Assembly: GCF_002218085.1 (NCBI RefSeq)
Contig: NZ_BDUC01000015.1
Location: 1 to 64,000, forward strand
Source of the DNA: Tolypothrix sp. NIES-4075
GTDB taxonomy: Bacteria; Cyanobacteriota; Cyanobacteriia; Cyanobacteriales; Nostocaceae
Reading direction: 5' to 3'
Length of the DNA stretch: 64,000 nt
The notes under the pieces were generated by a model. That model was not told where the DNA came from, searched no databases, and saw nothing but the letters and a program-made list of their open reading frames with translations. Both the position numbers and the translations under genes were made by a program. Positions 55,304 through 63,418 of the stretch are shown here, one piece after another. Position 1 is the stretch's first letter. Each line of letters opens with the position of its first letter.

Positions 55304-56344
55304 ATGAAATACAATCAACTTGGCGAAAGTGACCTCAAGGTTTCCCAAATCTGTCTGGGAACCATGACTTATGGACAGCAGAATAGCATTGAGGAGGCAC
55401 ATCAACAGTTAGATTATGCTGTTGCTCAAGGAATCAATTTTATTGATACTGCGGAGATGTATCCAGTACCCCCGCGTGGTGAAACCCAAGGAAAAACGGA
55501 AGCTTACATTGGGGAATGGTTAAAAAAACAACAGCGCGAACGCCTGATTATTGCCACAAAAATTGCCGGTCCCGGTCGTCCTTTCAAATGGCTGCGGGGA
55601 GGAAACATCAAAGTTGACCGCGATAACATTAAACAAGCGGTAGATGATAGCCTGAAGCGATTGCAAACAGATTATATCGACTTATATCAAATTCACTGGC
55701 CCGAACGCTATGTTCCCACTTTTGGACAGACAGAGTATAAACCGGATTTGGAACGTGAAGCTATCAGTATTGCCGAACAATTAGAAGCATTTGCAGATGT
55801 TATCAAAGCTGGTAAAATTCGTTATCTGGGTTTGAGTAATGAGACACCTTGGGGAGTTAGCGAGTTTGTTCGTATTGCCAAACAGCAAGGATTACCCAAA
55901 GTTATCTCAATTCAAAATGCTTATAACTTGCTGAATCGCGTGTTTGATTCAGCCTTAGCAGAAGTTTCTCGCTACACAAATGTTGGTTTACTAGCTTATA
56001 GTCCCCTCGGATTTGGTTTGTTATCTGGAAAGTACACAGACGATAAAAAACCAGAAAATACACGCATAACTTTATTTCAAGGTTTTGGACAACGCTATCT
56101 TAAACCAAATGTGAATCAAGCTGTAGCAGCATACGTAGAAATTGCTAAAAAATATAATTTGAAGCCGACACAATTAGCTTTGGCTTTCGTGCAAAGTCGC
56201 TGGTTTGTGAGTAGCACAATTATTGGTGCGACATCCTTACAACAACTACAAGAAAATATTGATAGTGTGAATCTAATTCTCAATCAAGAGATTTTAGCAG
56301 AGTTAGACGCAGTTCATACACGTTTTCCCAATCCTGCACCTTAA
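55304..56344 (+). CDS. aldo-keto reductase (Tas-like)
   Basis: 346 residues, TIM barrel. D48 and Y53 (FIDTAEMYPV), K86 (ATKIAG), H in YQIHWPERY. The insert GRPFKWLRGGNIKVDRDNIK and GETQGKTEAYIGEWL mark the Tas/YajO type. NADPH-dependent reduction of aldehydes, possibly those released by SsuD (inference). Plus-strand gene divergent to the porin; the operator between them points the other way. Confidence 0.9.
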   Translation: MKYNQLGESDLKVSQICLGTMTYGQQNSIEEAHQQLDYAVAQGINFIDTAEMYPVPPRGETQGKTEAYIGEWLKKQQRERLIIATKIAGPGRPFKWLRGGNIKVDRDNIKQAVDDSLKRLQTDYIDLYQIHWPERYVPTFGQTEYKPDLEREAISIAEQLEAFADVIKAGKIRYLGLSNETPWGVSEFVRIAKQQGLPKVISIQNAYNLLNRVFDSALAEVSRYTNVGLLAYSPLGFGLLSGKYTDDKKPENTRITLFQGFGQRYLKPNVNQAVAAYVEIAKKYNLKPTQLALAFVQSRWFVSSTIIGATSLQQLQENIDSVNLILNQEILAELDAVHTRFPNPAP

Positions 56345-56539
56345 AAGCGAAAATTAGAAACTAATAGGAATTTTACCGCGTTTTTAGGCTTTTTTGGAGT
56401 TTTATAGCTTAAAACACATTAAAAGCATCTAAAAACTAGTTTTTGCTTTTATTTATGGCTTTTTCGGGAAAATTTCATTTTCCTTAACAACCCTCTTGCT
56501 TTTTTATGAAAAGTGTGCAAAGCTTTTTTAGATGTTAAA

Positions 56540-56565
56540 TACGGTAAATTGACCAATAAACCGTA
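56540..56565 (+). promoter_or_regulatory. sulfur-island operator 8 (perfect arms, before FAD-SBP gene)
   Basis: Perfect TACGGT-N14-ACCGTA with TGAC core, 118 bases before ATG 56684. GATTAAATAT follows as -10-like sequence. The site is in the 339-base gap after the aldo-keto reductase, and its only downstream neighbour is the flavoprotein chimera. The rest of that gap is AT-rich. Confidence 0.78.
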
Positions 56566-56683
56566 GATTAAATATCCCAAATGCCAGTTAACTAACGATG
56601 CTGGGACATTGCATCCATAATTCAATTTTGCCGGAAGACTTTTGTGTTATACGCAAGCATTGATATTACTACAGAGGGATTCG

Positions 56684-58723
56684 ATGAGTAATTACCAGTT
56701 ATATTCGCTCTTATCACCTACCAGCGATTTTGACCAAAACTTAGTCTGTGATGTGCTGGTGATTGGGGGTGGTCCGGCTGGAACTTGGGCTGCTTGGAGT
56801 GCTGCGTCTAATGGTGCAAAAGTTGCTTTGGTCGATAAAGGCTATTGCGGTACTAGTGGATGTGCAGCAGCATCGGGTAATGGTGTGTGGTATATACCTC
56901 CGGATTCTCAAGCTAGGGAAGCTGCAATGTTAAGTCGAGAAGCTTTGGGAGGATTTCTTTCCAACCGGGATTGGATGCAGCAAGTATTGAATCAAACTTA
57001 CACCAACGTCAACCTATTAGCAGAATGGGGTTATCCCTTTCCTGTGGATGAAGAGGGAAAACCCTATTGTCGCAGTCTACAGGGACCTGAATATATGGCA
57101 ATCATGCGGAAGCAAATCAAACGGGCTGGGGTAAAAATTTTAGACCATAGCCCAGCTTTGCAACTATTGGTTGATGCAGAAGGTGCAGTTGCAGGGGCAA
57201 CGGGGGTTAACCGTCAAAGCGGTGAAAAATGGGTTGTGCGTGCAGGTGCAGTAATCATTGCGACTGGTGGTTGTGCTTTTTTAAGCAAGGCACTTGGTTG
57301 CAATGTGTTGACCGGGGATGGATACCTTATGGCAGCAGAAGCGGGTGCTGAGATGTCGGGGATGGAATTTTCCAACGCTTACGGCATCTCTCCTGCCTTT
57401 TCTTTTGTTACTAAAACTTTGTTTTACAATTGGGCAACTTTTACTTATGAAGATGGTACACCAATACCTGGTGCAGCTTCGCAAAAAGGACGTTCCGTTA
57501 TTGCTCAAACTCTGTTGACACAACCAGTCTATGCCATTTTGGATCAAGCGACTGAAGATATGCGATCGCACATGCGGAAAGCACAGCCTAATTTCTTCTT
57601 ACCTCTCGATCGCGCAGGTATCAATCCGTTTACTCAACGCTTTACCGTTACATTGCGCTTAGAAGGAACAGTACGAGGGACGGGTGGAATTCGCATTGTT
57701 GACTTTACCTGCGCTACATCAGTCCAGGGACTTTATGCTGCTGGTGATGCTGCAACGCGACAATTAATTTGTGGTGGATTTACTGGTGGTGGTAGTCACA
57801 ATGCAGCTTGGGCAATATCTTCTGGATACTATTCTGGCAAATCTGCGGCTGAATATGCTCAAAAGTTGGGTGAGTGGGGAAGACAGCGTTCTGTGCAAGC
57901 AGTCGGTGAAGCCGGATTGACAAATAATAGTCAACACCAAATCAACACCGAAGAAGTAATCAAAGCAACACAAGCTGAAGTTTTCCCCTATGATCGCAAT
58001 AATGAAGCGATCGTGGCAGGGGAAGTTGATGTGGGTATTTATGGCGATACACCCGCACTAGTTGCCAAAGCTAAGGGTATTCCTACTCGCCTAATAAGTC
58101 AAGAACAAGTGGGAATGAATGCTTGGTTAATAGGTAAGAAAAACGGACCGCGTTCTCTGGCAGAATTGAAGGGACAAAAGGTAGCGACATCAAAAGGGTC
58201 ATATTTGCATCGCTATTTAATTGGATTGTTGCAAAAATCGGGTCTTAGCGATCGCGTAACTGTGGTTCATCTACTACCTAGCGAAGCACAAGCAGCACTA
58301 GAGCGGGGAGATGTAGCGGCGATCGCAGCCGCAACTGGTACAGGACCGCTGTTAAAATCAAAGGGTTATCCAGTCATTGATGAAGCAACTAAACACCCAG
58401 ATTTACCAGGAACCAGCGTAACTGTGGCAACAGTTGCTTTCCTTGCCAAACATCCAGATTTTCCCCAAAAGTGGAATCAGATTAAACAAGCATCTGTCAA
58501 AAATATCAAAGTGAATCCAGAAGCTTACTACAAGTTTCATACTGAGGTTTCGGGATATCCAATTGATGTTATCAAGGCTTCTTTCCCTCTAGAACAATTT
58601 CCCGAAGAACCCTTCCCGACTCAAGGATTGCAATTGTTGGAAGGTACAAAGAAATTTTTAGTCTCACAGAAATTAGCCAAGTCTGATTTTAAGTTAAATG
58701 ATTGGATTGTGCCACAACAGTAA
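56684..58723 (+). CDS. chimera: FAD flavoprotein (fumarate reductase/APS reductase-like) fused to SsuA-type binding domain
   Basis: 679 residues from ATG 56684; GAGGG lies 7 bases before it, so the longer frame from 56642 is rejected. Residues about 15-430: FAD_binding_2 flavoprotein (VLVIGGGPAGTWAAWSAASN, GTSGCAAASGNG, VIIATGG, GLYAAGDAATRQLICGGFTG), up to AEVFPYDRN. From about 438 the chain changes to a sulfonate/nitrate-type periplasmic-binding domain: AGEVDVGIYGDTPALVAKAK, SLAELKGQKVATSKGSYLHR, QAALERGDVAA. The binding domain lacks its first 50-60 residues and has no signal, and the flavoprotein lacks its C-terminal helical domain. In-frame, so it can be translated; whether functional or a deletion scar is open. 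Confidence 0.85.
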   Translation: MSNYQLYSLLSPTSDFDQNLVCDVLVIGGGPAGTWAAWSAASNGAKVALVDKGYCGTSGCAAASGNGVWYIPPDSQAREAAMLSREALGGFLSNRDWMQQVLNQTYTNVNLLAEWGYPFPVDEEGKPYCRSLQGPEYMAIMRKQIKRAGVKILDHSPALQLLVDAEGAVAGATGVNRQSGEKWVVRAGAVIIATGGCAFLSKALGCNVLTGDGYLMAAEAGAEMSGMEFSNAYGISPAFSFVTKTLFYNWATFTYEDGTPIPGAASQKGRSVIAQTLLTQPVYAILDQATEDMRSHMRKAQPNFFLPLDRAGINPFTQRFTVTLRLEGTVRGTGGIRIVDFTCATSVQGLYAAGDAATRQLICGGFTGGGSHNAAWAISSGYYSGKSAAEYAQKLGEWGRQRSVQAVGEAGLTNNSQHQINTEEVIKATQAEVFPYDRNNEAIVAGEVDVGIYGDTPALVAKAKGIPTRLISQEQVGMNAWLIGKKNGPRSLAELKGQKVATSKGSYLHRYLIGLLQKSGLSDRVTVVHLLPSEAQAALERGDVAAIAAATGTGPLLKSKGYPVIDEATKHPDLPGTSVTVATVAFLAKHPDFPQKWNQIKQASVKNIKVNPEAYYKFHTEVSGYPIDVIKASFPLEQFPEEPFPTQGLQLLEGTKKFLVSQKLAKSDFKLNDWIVPQQ

Positions 58724-58798
58724 AAGTGAACTTTAATTATGCAAAGGGGACGAAAATTTTTATACTTTATAGTGTGATTAAATTGCTCTTGGTCTATT

Positions 58799-59746
58799 AT
58801 GAAAGTTATTCTACCTGTAGAACTTGCTGATAATATTGAGCCGTTGTTACCCTCAGATATTACATCTGTACGTGTAGATAGTGAAGGTAATTTTGATGGC
58901 GATCCGAGTGAAGCAGAAGTTTATCTCAACGGGTTCAAGTTGAAAAATACTACCCTGCACAAAGTTTTAGCAACAGCACCAACAATTCGCTGGCAACATA
59001 CACCTAGTGCTGGTGTAAATCATATTCTCACACCCACATTTTTGTCACACGATATAATTCTGACCAATGGTTCAGGAGTTCATGCTATTCCCATAGCGGA
59101 ATTTGTACTGAACTTGATGCTTTATCACGCCAAAAATGTTCGTAAATTGGAAGATTTGCAGGCTAATCACCACTGGTTAAAGTCGTTAGAATTGCAAGAA
59201 TTATACAATAAAACTTTATTTATTATTGGAACGGGAAATATTGGACAAGAAATTGCTCTGCGTGCCAAAGCCTTCGGAATGCAAATTTGGGGTAGTCGCC
59301 GAAATCCTGAACCATTACCAAATTTTGATAAAATAGTTGGTGCGAATGAATGGAAAGCGCTTCTGAACGAGGCAGATTATGTAGTAGTTGCCACACCTTT
59401 AACACCAGAAACAAAAGGCTTGATTAATGCCGAGACATTACAATTAATGCGGAAGAGTGCCTATCTAATTAATATTGCTCGTGGTGCAATTGTAGATGAA
59501 AATGCCTTACTGACTGCTTTGCGTGATGGGTGGATTGCTGGTGCGGGATTAGATACTTTTGAAACGGAACCACTACCAACAGAAAGTCCCTTTTGGTCTT
59601 TGCCTAATGCATTTATAACACCTCATTGTTCAGCACTTACACCACAACTTCGTAGCCGGATTGTGAAGTTATTCCTCGACAATTTGACAAGTTATCAAAG
59701 AGGAGAAAAACTACGCGATGTCGTGGATAAAAATGCTGGTTACTGA
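58799..59746 (+). CDS. D-2-hydroxyacid dehydrogenase family protein
   Basis: 315 residues. NAD loop GTGNIG (144-149), substrate Arg in NIARGAIVDE, Glu in LDTFETEPLP, catalytic His in ITPHCSA. Reduces 2-keto acids or oxidises D-2-hydroxyacids, and sulfolactate-type substrates would fit the setting but cannot be read from sequence. Followed after 2 bases by a methyltransferase, so co-transcribed. Confidence 0.9.
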   Translation: MKVILPVELADNIEPLLPSDITSVRVDSEGNFDGDPSEAEVYLNGFKLKNTTLHKVLATAPTIRWQHTPSAGVNHILTPTFLSHDIILTNGSGVHAIPIAEFVLNLMLYHAKNVRKLEDLQANHHWLKSLELQELYNKTLFIIGTGNIGQEIALRAKAFGMQIWGSRRNPEPLPNFDKIVGANEWKALLNEADYVVVATPLTPETKGLINAETLQLMRKSAYLINIARGAIVDENALLTALRDGWIAGAGLDTFETEPLPTESPFWSLPNAFITPHCSALTPQLRSRIVKLFLDNLTSYQRGEKLRDVVDKNAGY

Positions 59747-59748
59747 TA

Positions 59749-60528
59749 ATGACTATCTACAATTCCATTGGCAAAGTCTACTCTAATTCGCGTCTTCCCG
59801 ATTTGAGGATTGTAAATTCTCTAATTAATTTACTCAACCTACCAAAGAAAAGTATTATTGCTGATATTGGTGCTGGTACAGGAGGTTATAGTCGAGCGAT
59901 CGCTCAACAAGGATATTCAGTTTACGCTGTCGAACCTTCATCGGTCATGCGTTCTCAATCTGTCGAACATGCACGGGTTAAATATTTTGCAGGTTATGCA
60001 GAAGATATTCCTTTAGCGAATGCATCAGTCGATGGAGTGATTTGTATTTTAGCAATGCATCATTTTTCTGACTTAAGCAAAGCAGTTAGAGAAATGCATC
60101 GGATTAGCAAAAAAGGAGCATTAGTTTTTTTAACATTTGACCCTCGGCTTTGTGAAAAGCTTTGGTTAGTTGACTATTTCCCTGTATATCGTGATTATGA
60201 TTTCCGGGTTTTTCCACCGATAAATGATGTTGTTGAACTAATCCCAAATTATACCCAAAGAACCGTTGAAATTTATATTTTGAAACTTCCCCATGATTTA
60301 ACAGATATGTTTGCTGCATCTGGATGGAGAAGACCAGAAATATATTTAAATCCGGAAGTTCGTGCGAATATATCAGCTTTGGCTTTAGCTGATGCAGATG
60401 AAGTTGAAAAGGGAGTTATCAGACTTCAAGAAGATTTGGAAACTGGAAAATGGAATGTGAAATATGGAGAAATCAGAAACTTATCAGAAATTGATGTCGG
60501 TTATCGCTTTTTGTGTGCGAAAAGATGA
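59749..60528 (+). CDS. class I SAM-dependent methyltransferase
   Basis: 259 residues. SAM site ADIGAGTGGYSRAIAQQG (about 39-56), VYAVEPSSVM, AEDIPLANASVDGVICILAM, HHFSDLSKAVREMHRI. Methyltransf_11-type. The start overlaps the preceding gene's end region (stop then ATG 2 bases later). Role unknown; end of the plus-strand unit. Confidence 0.88.
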   Translation: MTIYNSIGKVYSNSRLPDLRIVNSLINLLNLPKKSIIADIGAGTGGYSRAIAQQGYSVYAVEPSSVMRSQSVEHARVKYFAGYAEDIPLANASVDGVICILAMHHFSDLSKAVREMHRISKKGALVFLTFDPRLCEKLWLVDYFPVYRDYDFRVFPPINDVVELIPNYTQRTVEIYILKLPHDLTDMFAASGWRRPEIYLNPEVRANISALALADADEVEKGVIRLQEDLETGKWNVKYGEIRNLSEIDVGYRFLCAKR

Positions 60529-60661
60529 ATTTGACGATTGCCCAAGCTTGTTTTCTCTTCATCGTTGTTGATTTATGACGGGATAGTAACTTTAGGAAAC
60601 TGTCGGATCGTCAAACAAGAGGAAAAGGGGCAGTTCTTGCACTCTAGCAGGGGGGAAACCC

Positions 60662-60769
60662 CATAAATAAATTTAGGGGCTTGAAACAAGGACGCATCAT
60701 TTCTCGTGCTATGCATCTCGAAATAAATATTTTTGCTTTTGTGCATAAATAAATTTAGGGGCTTGAAAC
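60662..60769. repeat. 26-bp direct repeat pair
   Basis: The block CATAAATAAATTTAGGGG continuing CTTGAAAC occurs at 60662-60687 and 60744-60769. Between them is a unique 56-base stretch. They lie with a CCCC/GGGG repeat in the dead zone after the methyltransferase. Two copies only; not a CRISPR array. Confidence 0.65.
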
Positions 60770-61152
60770 CATGAGTGCAGAGGGATTTCAGTATCTTTCT
60801 CCCCTGCAAGAGTGCTCCCTGCTCCCCTGCCTATAAGGTCACCAGAATTGAGCTGCCGTAAAATGTTTTCAATTTGTTGTACCTTGTCAGACCTCTGTTG
60901 CACTTTAAAAATATTTAAAGCTTTTTCCAAAGAAGTGCGAGCATCCTGATGTTTACCTTGTTCCCAAAGCGCTAAAGCAAGATTAGCTAGTGCATCACCA
61001 TACTCAGGGTTAATTTTTAATGCTTTTTGGTATTCTACAATAGCTTCTGACCATTGCTGTTGACTTGCAAAAACTTGCCCGATCGCATTGTATGCAAGAG
61101 CATATTTAGAATTCAAGCTAATTGCTTTTTGATATTCATATTTGCTTAAGTC
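60709..61152 (-). pseudogene. TPR repeat protein fragment
   Basis: Two to three TPR units: YEYQKAISLNSKYALAYNAI, WSEAIVEYQKALKINPEYGD, ALANLALALWEQGKHQDART. No proper N-terminus: the frame begins inside a repeat at the edge of an unrelated fragment. The C-terminus (after QLNSGD) runs into repeat-derived sequence. Remnant of a larger TPR protein. Confidence 0.6.
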
Positions 61153-61451
61153 TGATGGCGATACTTAATATTTAATACCTTCATAGCATCTACCTTAATT
61201 TCTCGGATGCACTCATCCAGTAACCGTTTCTTATCGCTGTATGAGTCAATCGAATCCCAAAACTCATTATTTGCAAATGCTTTAATAGTGCGATCGCGTG
61301 AAATTGTCCATTCAGTCTGAATGTTAGCCAAGCTGGCTATTTTCAGCAAGATGTCTTCTTTGATTTGGGCGATCGCTCGATACTGCTTGAGTTTGGCAAA
61401 AAAGTTTTCACTTCCGTTGACGGGCTTTGTATAAATCTCGGTCGTAGTCAC
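61146..61451 (-). pseudogene. chimeric ORF of IS5-type and unknown sequence
   Basis: 101 codons. The first part contains GSENFFAKLKQYRAIA, a segment of IS5-type transposases. From QIKEDILLKIASLANI on it is a different, unrecognised helical sequence ending KYRHQT. Best seen as two scraps joined, not a gene. Confidence 0.55.
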
Positions 61452-61518
61452 GAACTATAGTACGGTTGCGTTTGGGAGGAATCACTGCGGTTTTGCCCTG
61501 TGCCTGAAGTCGCTCAAT
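61368..61518 (-). mobile_element. IS5-type transposase remnant
   Basis: Minus strand: IERLQAQGKTAVIPPKRNRT, IVRDYDRDLYKARQRK, then a frameshift and ENFFAKLKQYRAIA. The PPKRNR...YKAR...IENFFxKLKxYRxIA pattern is that of IS5-family transposases. About 50 codons survive. Confidence 0.65.
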
Positions 61519-61521
61519 TAC

Positions 61522-61665
61522 TCAGGTGTCAGCACTCTTTATTTAGATCATCCTTCTTGGTATCGTGCAGCACAGGCACTCAATCCTCAAAACAAAGGCA
61601 AGCGATTCCTCACTCCCAGTGGCAAGGTAGAGATTTACACACACGAGATAGTTAGTTCAACTTAA
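61522..61665 (+). pseudogene. molybdopterin oxidoreductase fragment
   Basis: 48 codons: SGVSTLYLDHPSWYRAAQAL, NPQNKGKRFLTPSGKVEIYT, then HEIVSST and TAA. The FLTPSGKVEIYT phrase is typical of DMSO-reductase-family molybdoenzymes. No start, no flanking homologue. Remnant of a formate/nitrate/tetrathionate-type enzyme. Confidence 0.55.
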
Positions 61666-61687
61666 AGAGACAGCCTCTGGTGAAGGT

Positions 61688-62071
61688 ATGTCCCTTGAAG
61701 AAGCAGCCCAGCATTTGATTGCAATGCGCGATCGCAAATCAGAAGTAGGGGATTTGACTGTTGTTGGTGCTGTTTCTAATGAGGAAGAATTTTCTGAACC
61801 AGAATCTTCGATTATTGAAACTGCGCCGCCACTTGTTGAAACTAGGTTTGCGGATGAAGCCAGACAACTTGTGCTAGTAGACGTTACCGAAGAGAGGAAG
61901 AAGCTTTTGGGTTTAGGTGCGCGGAAGCTGCGACAGTTCTGTAAGGAACGCCAGATTCAAGGCTATTCTACCGTCTACAACCGTAAAAAACTCGATGGAC
62001 TCGTTGACTTTCTAATCGCACAACAAGTAACTTCTGCTCAAGTGGTCGAGTTTGTGGAAATGCTTGCTTAG
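61688..62071 (+). CDS. hypothetical protein with SAP/Rho-N-like C-terminal domain
   Basis: 127 residues: acidic N-half, then LGLGARKLRQFCKERQIQGY and STVYNRKKLDGLVDFLIAQQ, the helix-extension-helix pattern of nucleic-acid-binding Rho-N/SAP motifs. ATG 61688 is 22 bases past the molybdoenzyme scrap and preceded by GAAGG. Such proteins occur on cyanobacterial plasmids, but identity is not certain. Confidence 0.55.
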   Translation: MSLEEAAQHLIAMRDRKSEVGDLTVVGAVSNEEEFSEPESSIIETAPPLVETRFADEARQLVLVDVTEERKKLLGLGARKLRQFCKERQIQGYSTVYNRKKLDGLVDFLIAQQVTSAQVVEFVEMLA

Positions 62072-62153
62072 AGTTTAATGAAAAGCCTCGGTAAAAACTG
62101 GGATTTCAAAACTATTTCCTTGAGATAGGATGGTGTTTGCTTGATAATTCTTT

Positions 62154-62585
62154 CTATTGAGGTTGAGCTTCCAAGATGCGTCCTATACTTCTTGGCGATA
62201 ATGTCGGTAATCCCCTCCGAGTAGCTTCCTCAGCTACCTGCGTATGGTAATGGTGCTTTGAACGACTGGGTTTTCGGTTCTTGCTCCATTCGCTGATTTC
62301 GACGATTTTGCCAAGCTCTGCGCTCTTGCACTTCTTAGGTCTGCCTACGTTGACACCTAAAACCTCGTTAGCTTTTGCGATCGCCGCCTCCTGGCTTTCT
62401 GACAAGATGGTACTTGATGTCCATCTTTTTTTCCACTTTGCTATTGATTTTTCGGTTACGCCAATCTCTTGGGCTAAAGCTACATATTTTTTGCCTTCGT
62501 TTAGTCCCAGCAGAATTTTCGCTCTTTTGCTAACTTCATCGCTGCTGGTCGCTGCTATGTGCTCTAGAGCGCCAGCGCTTGGGTG
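62154..62585 (-). pseudogene. N-terminal fragment of an IS630-type transposase
   Basis: Open from 62585 without a start codon: EHIAATSSDEVSKRAKILLG, NEGKKYVALAQEIGVTEKSI, AKWKKRW, then a winged-helix-like LPTLSPRSIGRILEAQPQ and stop. This is the HTH_23/29 DNA-binding part of IS630 transposases. The catalytic half is absent. Immediately abuts the plasmid-type gene at 62579. Confidence 0.65.
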
Positions 62586-63418
62586 CTAAGTATGCTCGTC
62601 AACCTTTGCTTTTGTCAAATTTGATAAAAGCAGATGATGAAAGTATTTCTCAACAAAATTTACGAATAGATGTTCGTAAAACTGTTTCTAGTAAGTTTAA
62701 GTTGAGTGGCGAAAGCTATTCCAAAGGCAAAAAAGTATTTGAGTTAATTTTTCAATTGCAAGAATTTGGAAAACTTAAAGCGGCGGCTGCATTGGAAAAA
62801 GAGTTTAACCGAAGTATTGATGCAGCTTACAAGTTTGTTTGTAACGAAGATATCTACAACCAAGTGATAGACCGTATTGAAGCAGGTGAAATCGGTAGTG
62901 TGGGTGATGGAATTGCGTGGGTGCTCTGTGGTGATCGCAATATTCACCGTCTTCTTGACTCTATTAGTTTGTCTTCTGACCATCGAGAAGAGCTACGCAA
63001 TCGGGGTTTGTCCGATAAGCTTATAGATGCAGGTTTCTTTAGAAGCATTGAAAGATGGCAGCAGCTAAGTTGTAAAGTTTCCCACCGAGTACCAGGTGTT
63101 TCTCTTAGCGGTAGAAGTCTCACCAACTGGACATCTGGCTATATCTGTCCGTTGTGGAATCCTAAGGGAGAAATAATTAGTTGGCAATTGAGGACGGATG
63201 GGCAAGAAAAGAATTTACAAGAGCAAACTGATAAGGAGATACCTAAATATCTCTGGGCAACTAGTAGTCTGGCAAGTCAACGCAAGCTGGGTGAGATAGG
63301 TGGATATAAACGTCCCATCTTTTTGCGTGCATCAGTAATTTTAAAGCGCCAATTTACACTTGCCTTTCTCGAATTGCGATCGCTCTGCCAAGAAGCAATT
63401 TCAGAAGATAATTTTTGA
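62579..63418 (+). pseudogene. plasmid replication/primase-like (DUF3854, CyRepA1-like) fragment
   Basis: 279 codons with no ATG at the start (TTG 62579) and with an N-terminus cut at the IS630 scrap. Central part: LRNRGLSDKLIDAGFFRSIE, VPGVSLSGRSLTNWTSGYIC, PLWNPKGEIISWQLRTDGQE, DKEIPKYLWATSS. This resembles the domain before TOPRIM in cyanobacterial plasmid replication proteins. The last 45 codons are antisense to the neighbouring IS630 gene, so the C-terminus is also lost. Family call tentative. Confidence 0.5.

Noticed and set aside
60662..60769. Two 26-bp direct repeats as a CRISPR array
   Set aside because: Only two copies, no regular spacer series, no palindromic repeat structure and no cas genes.
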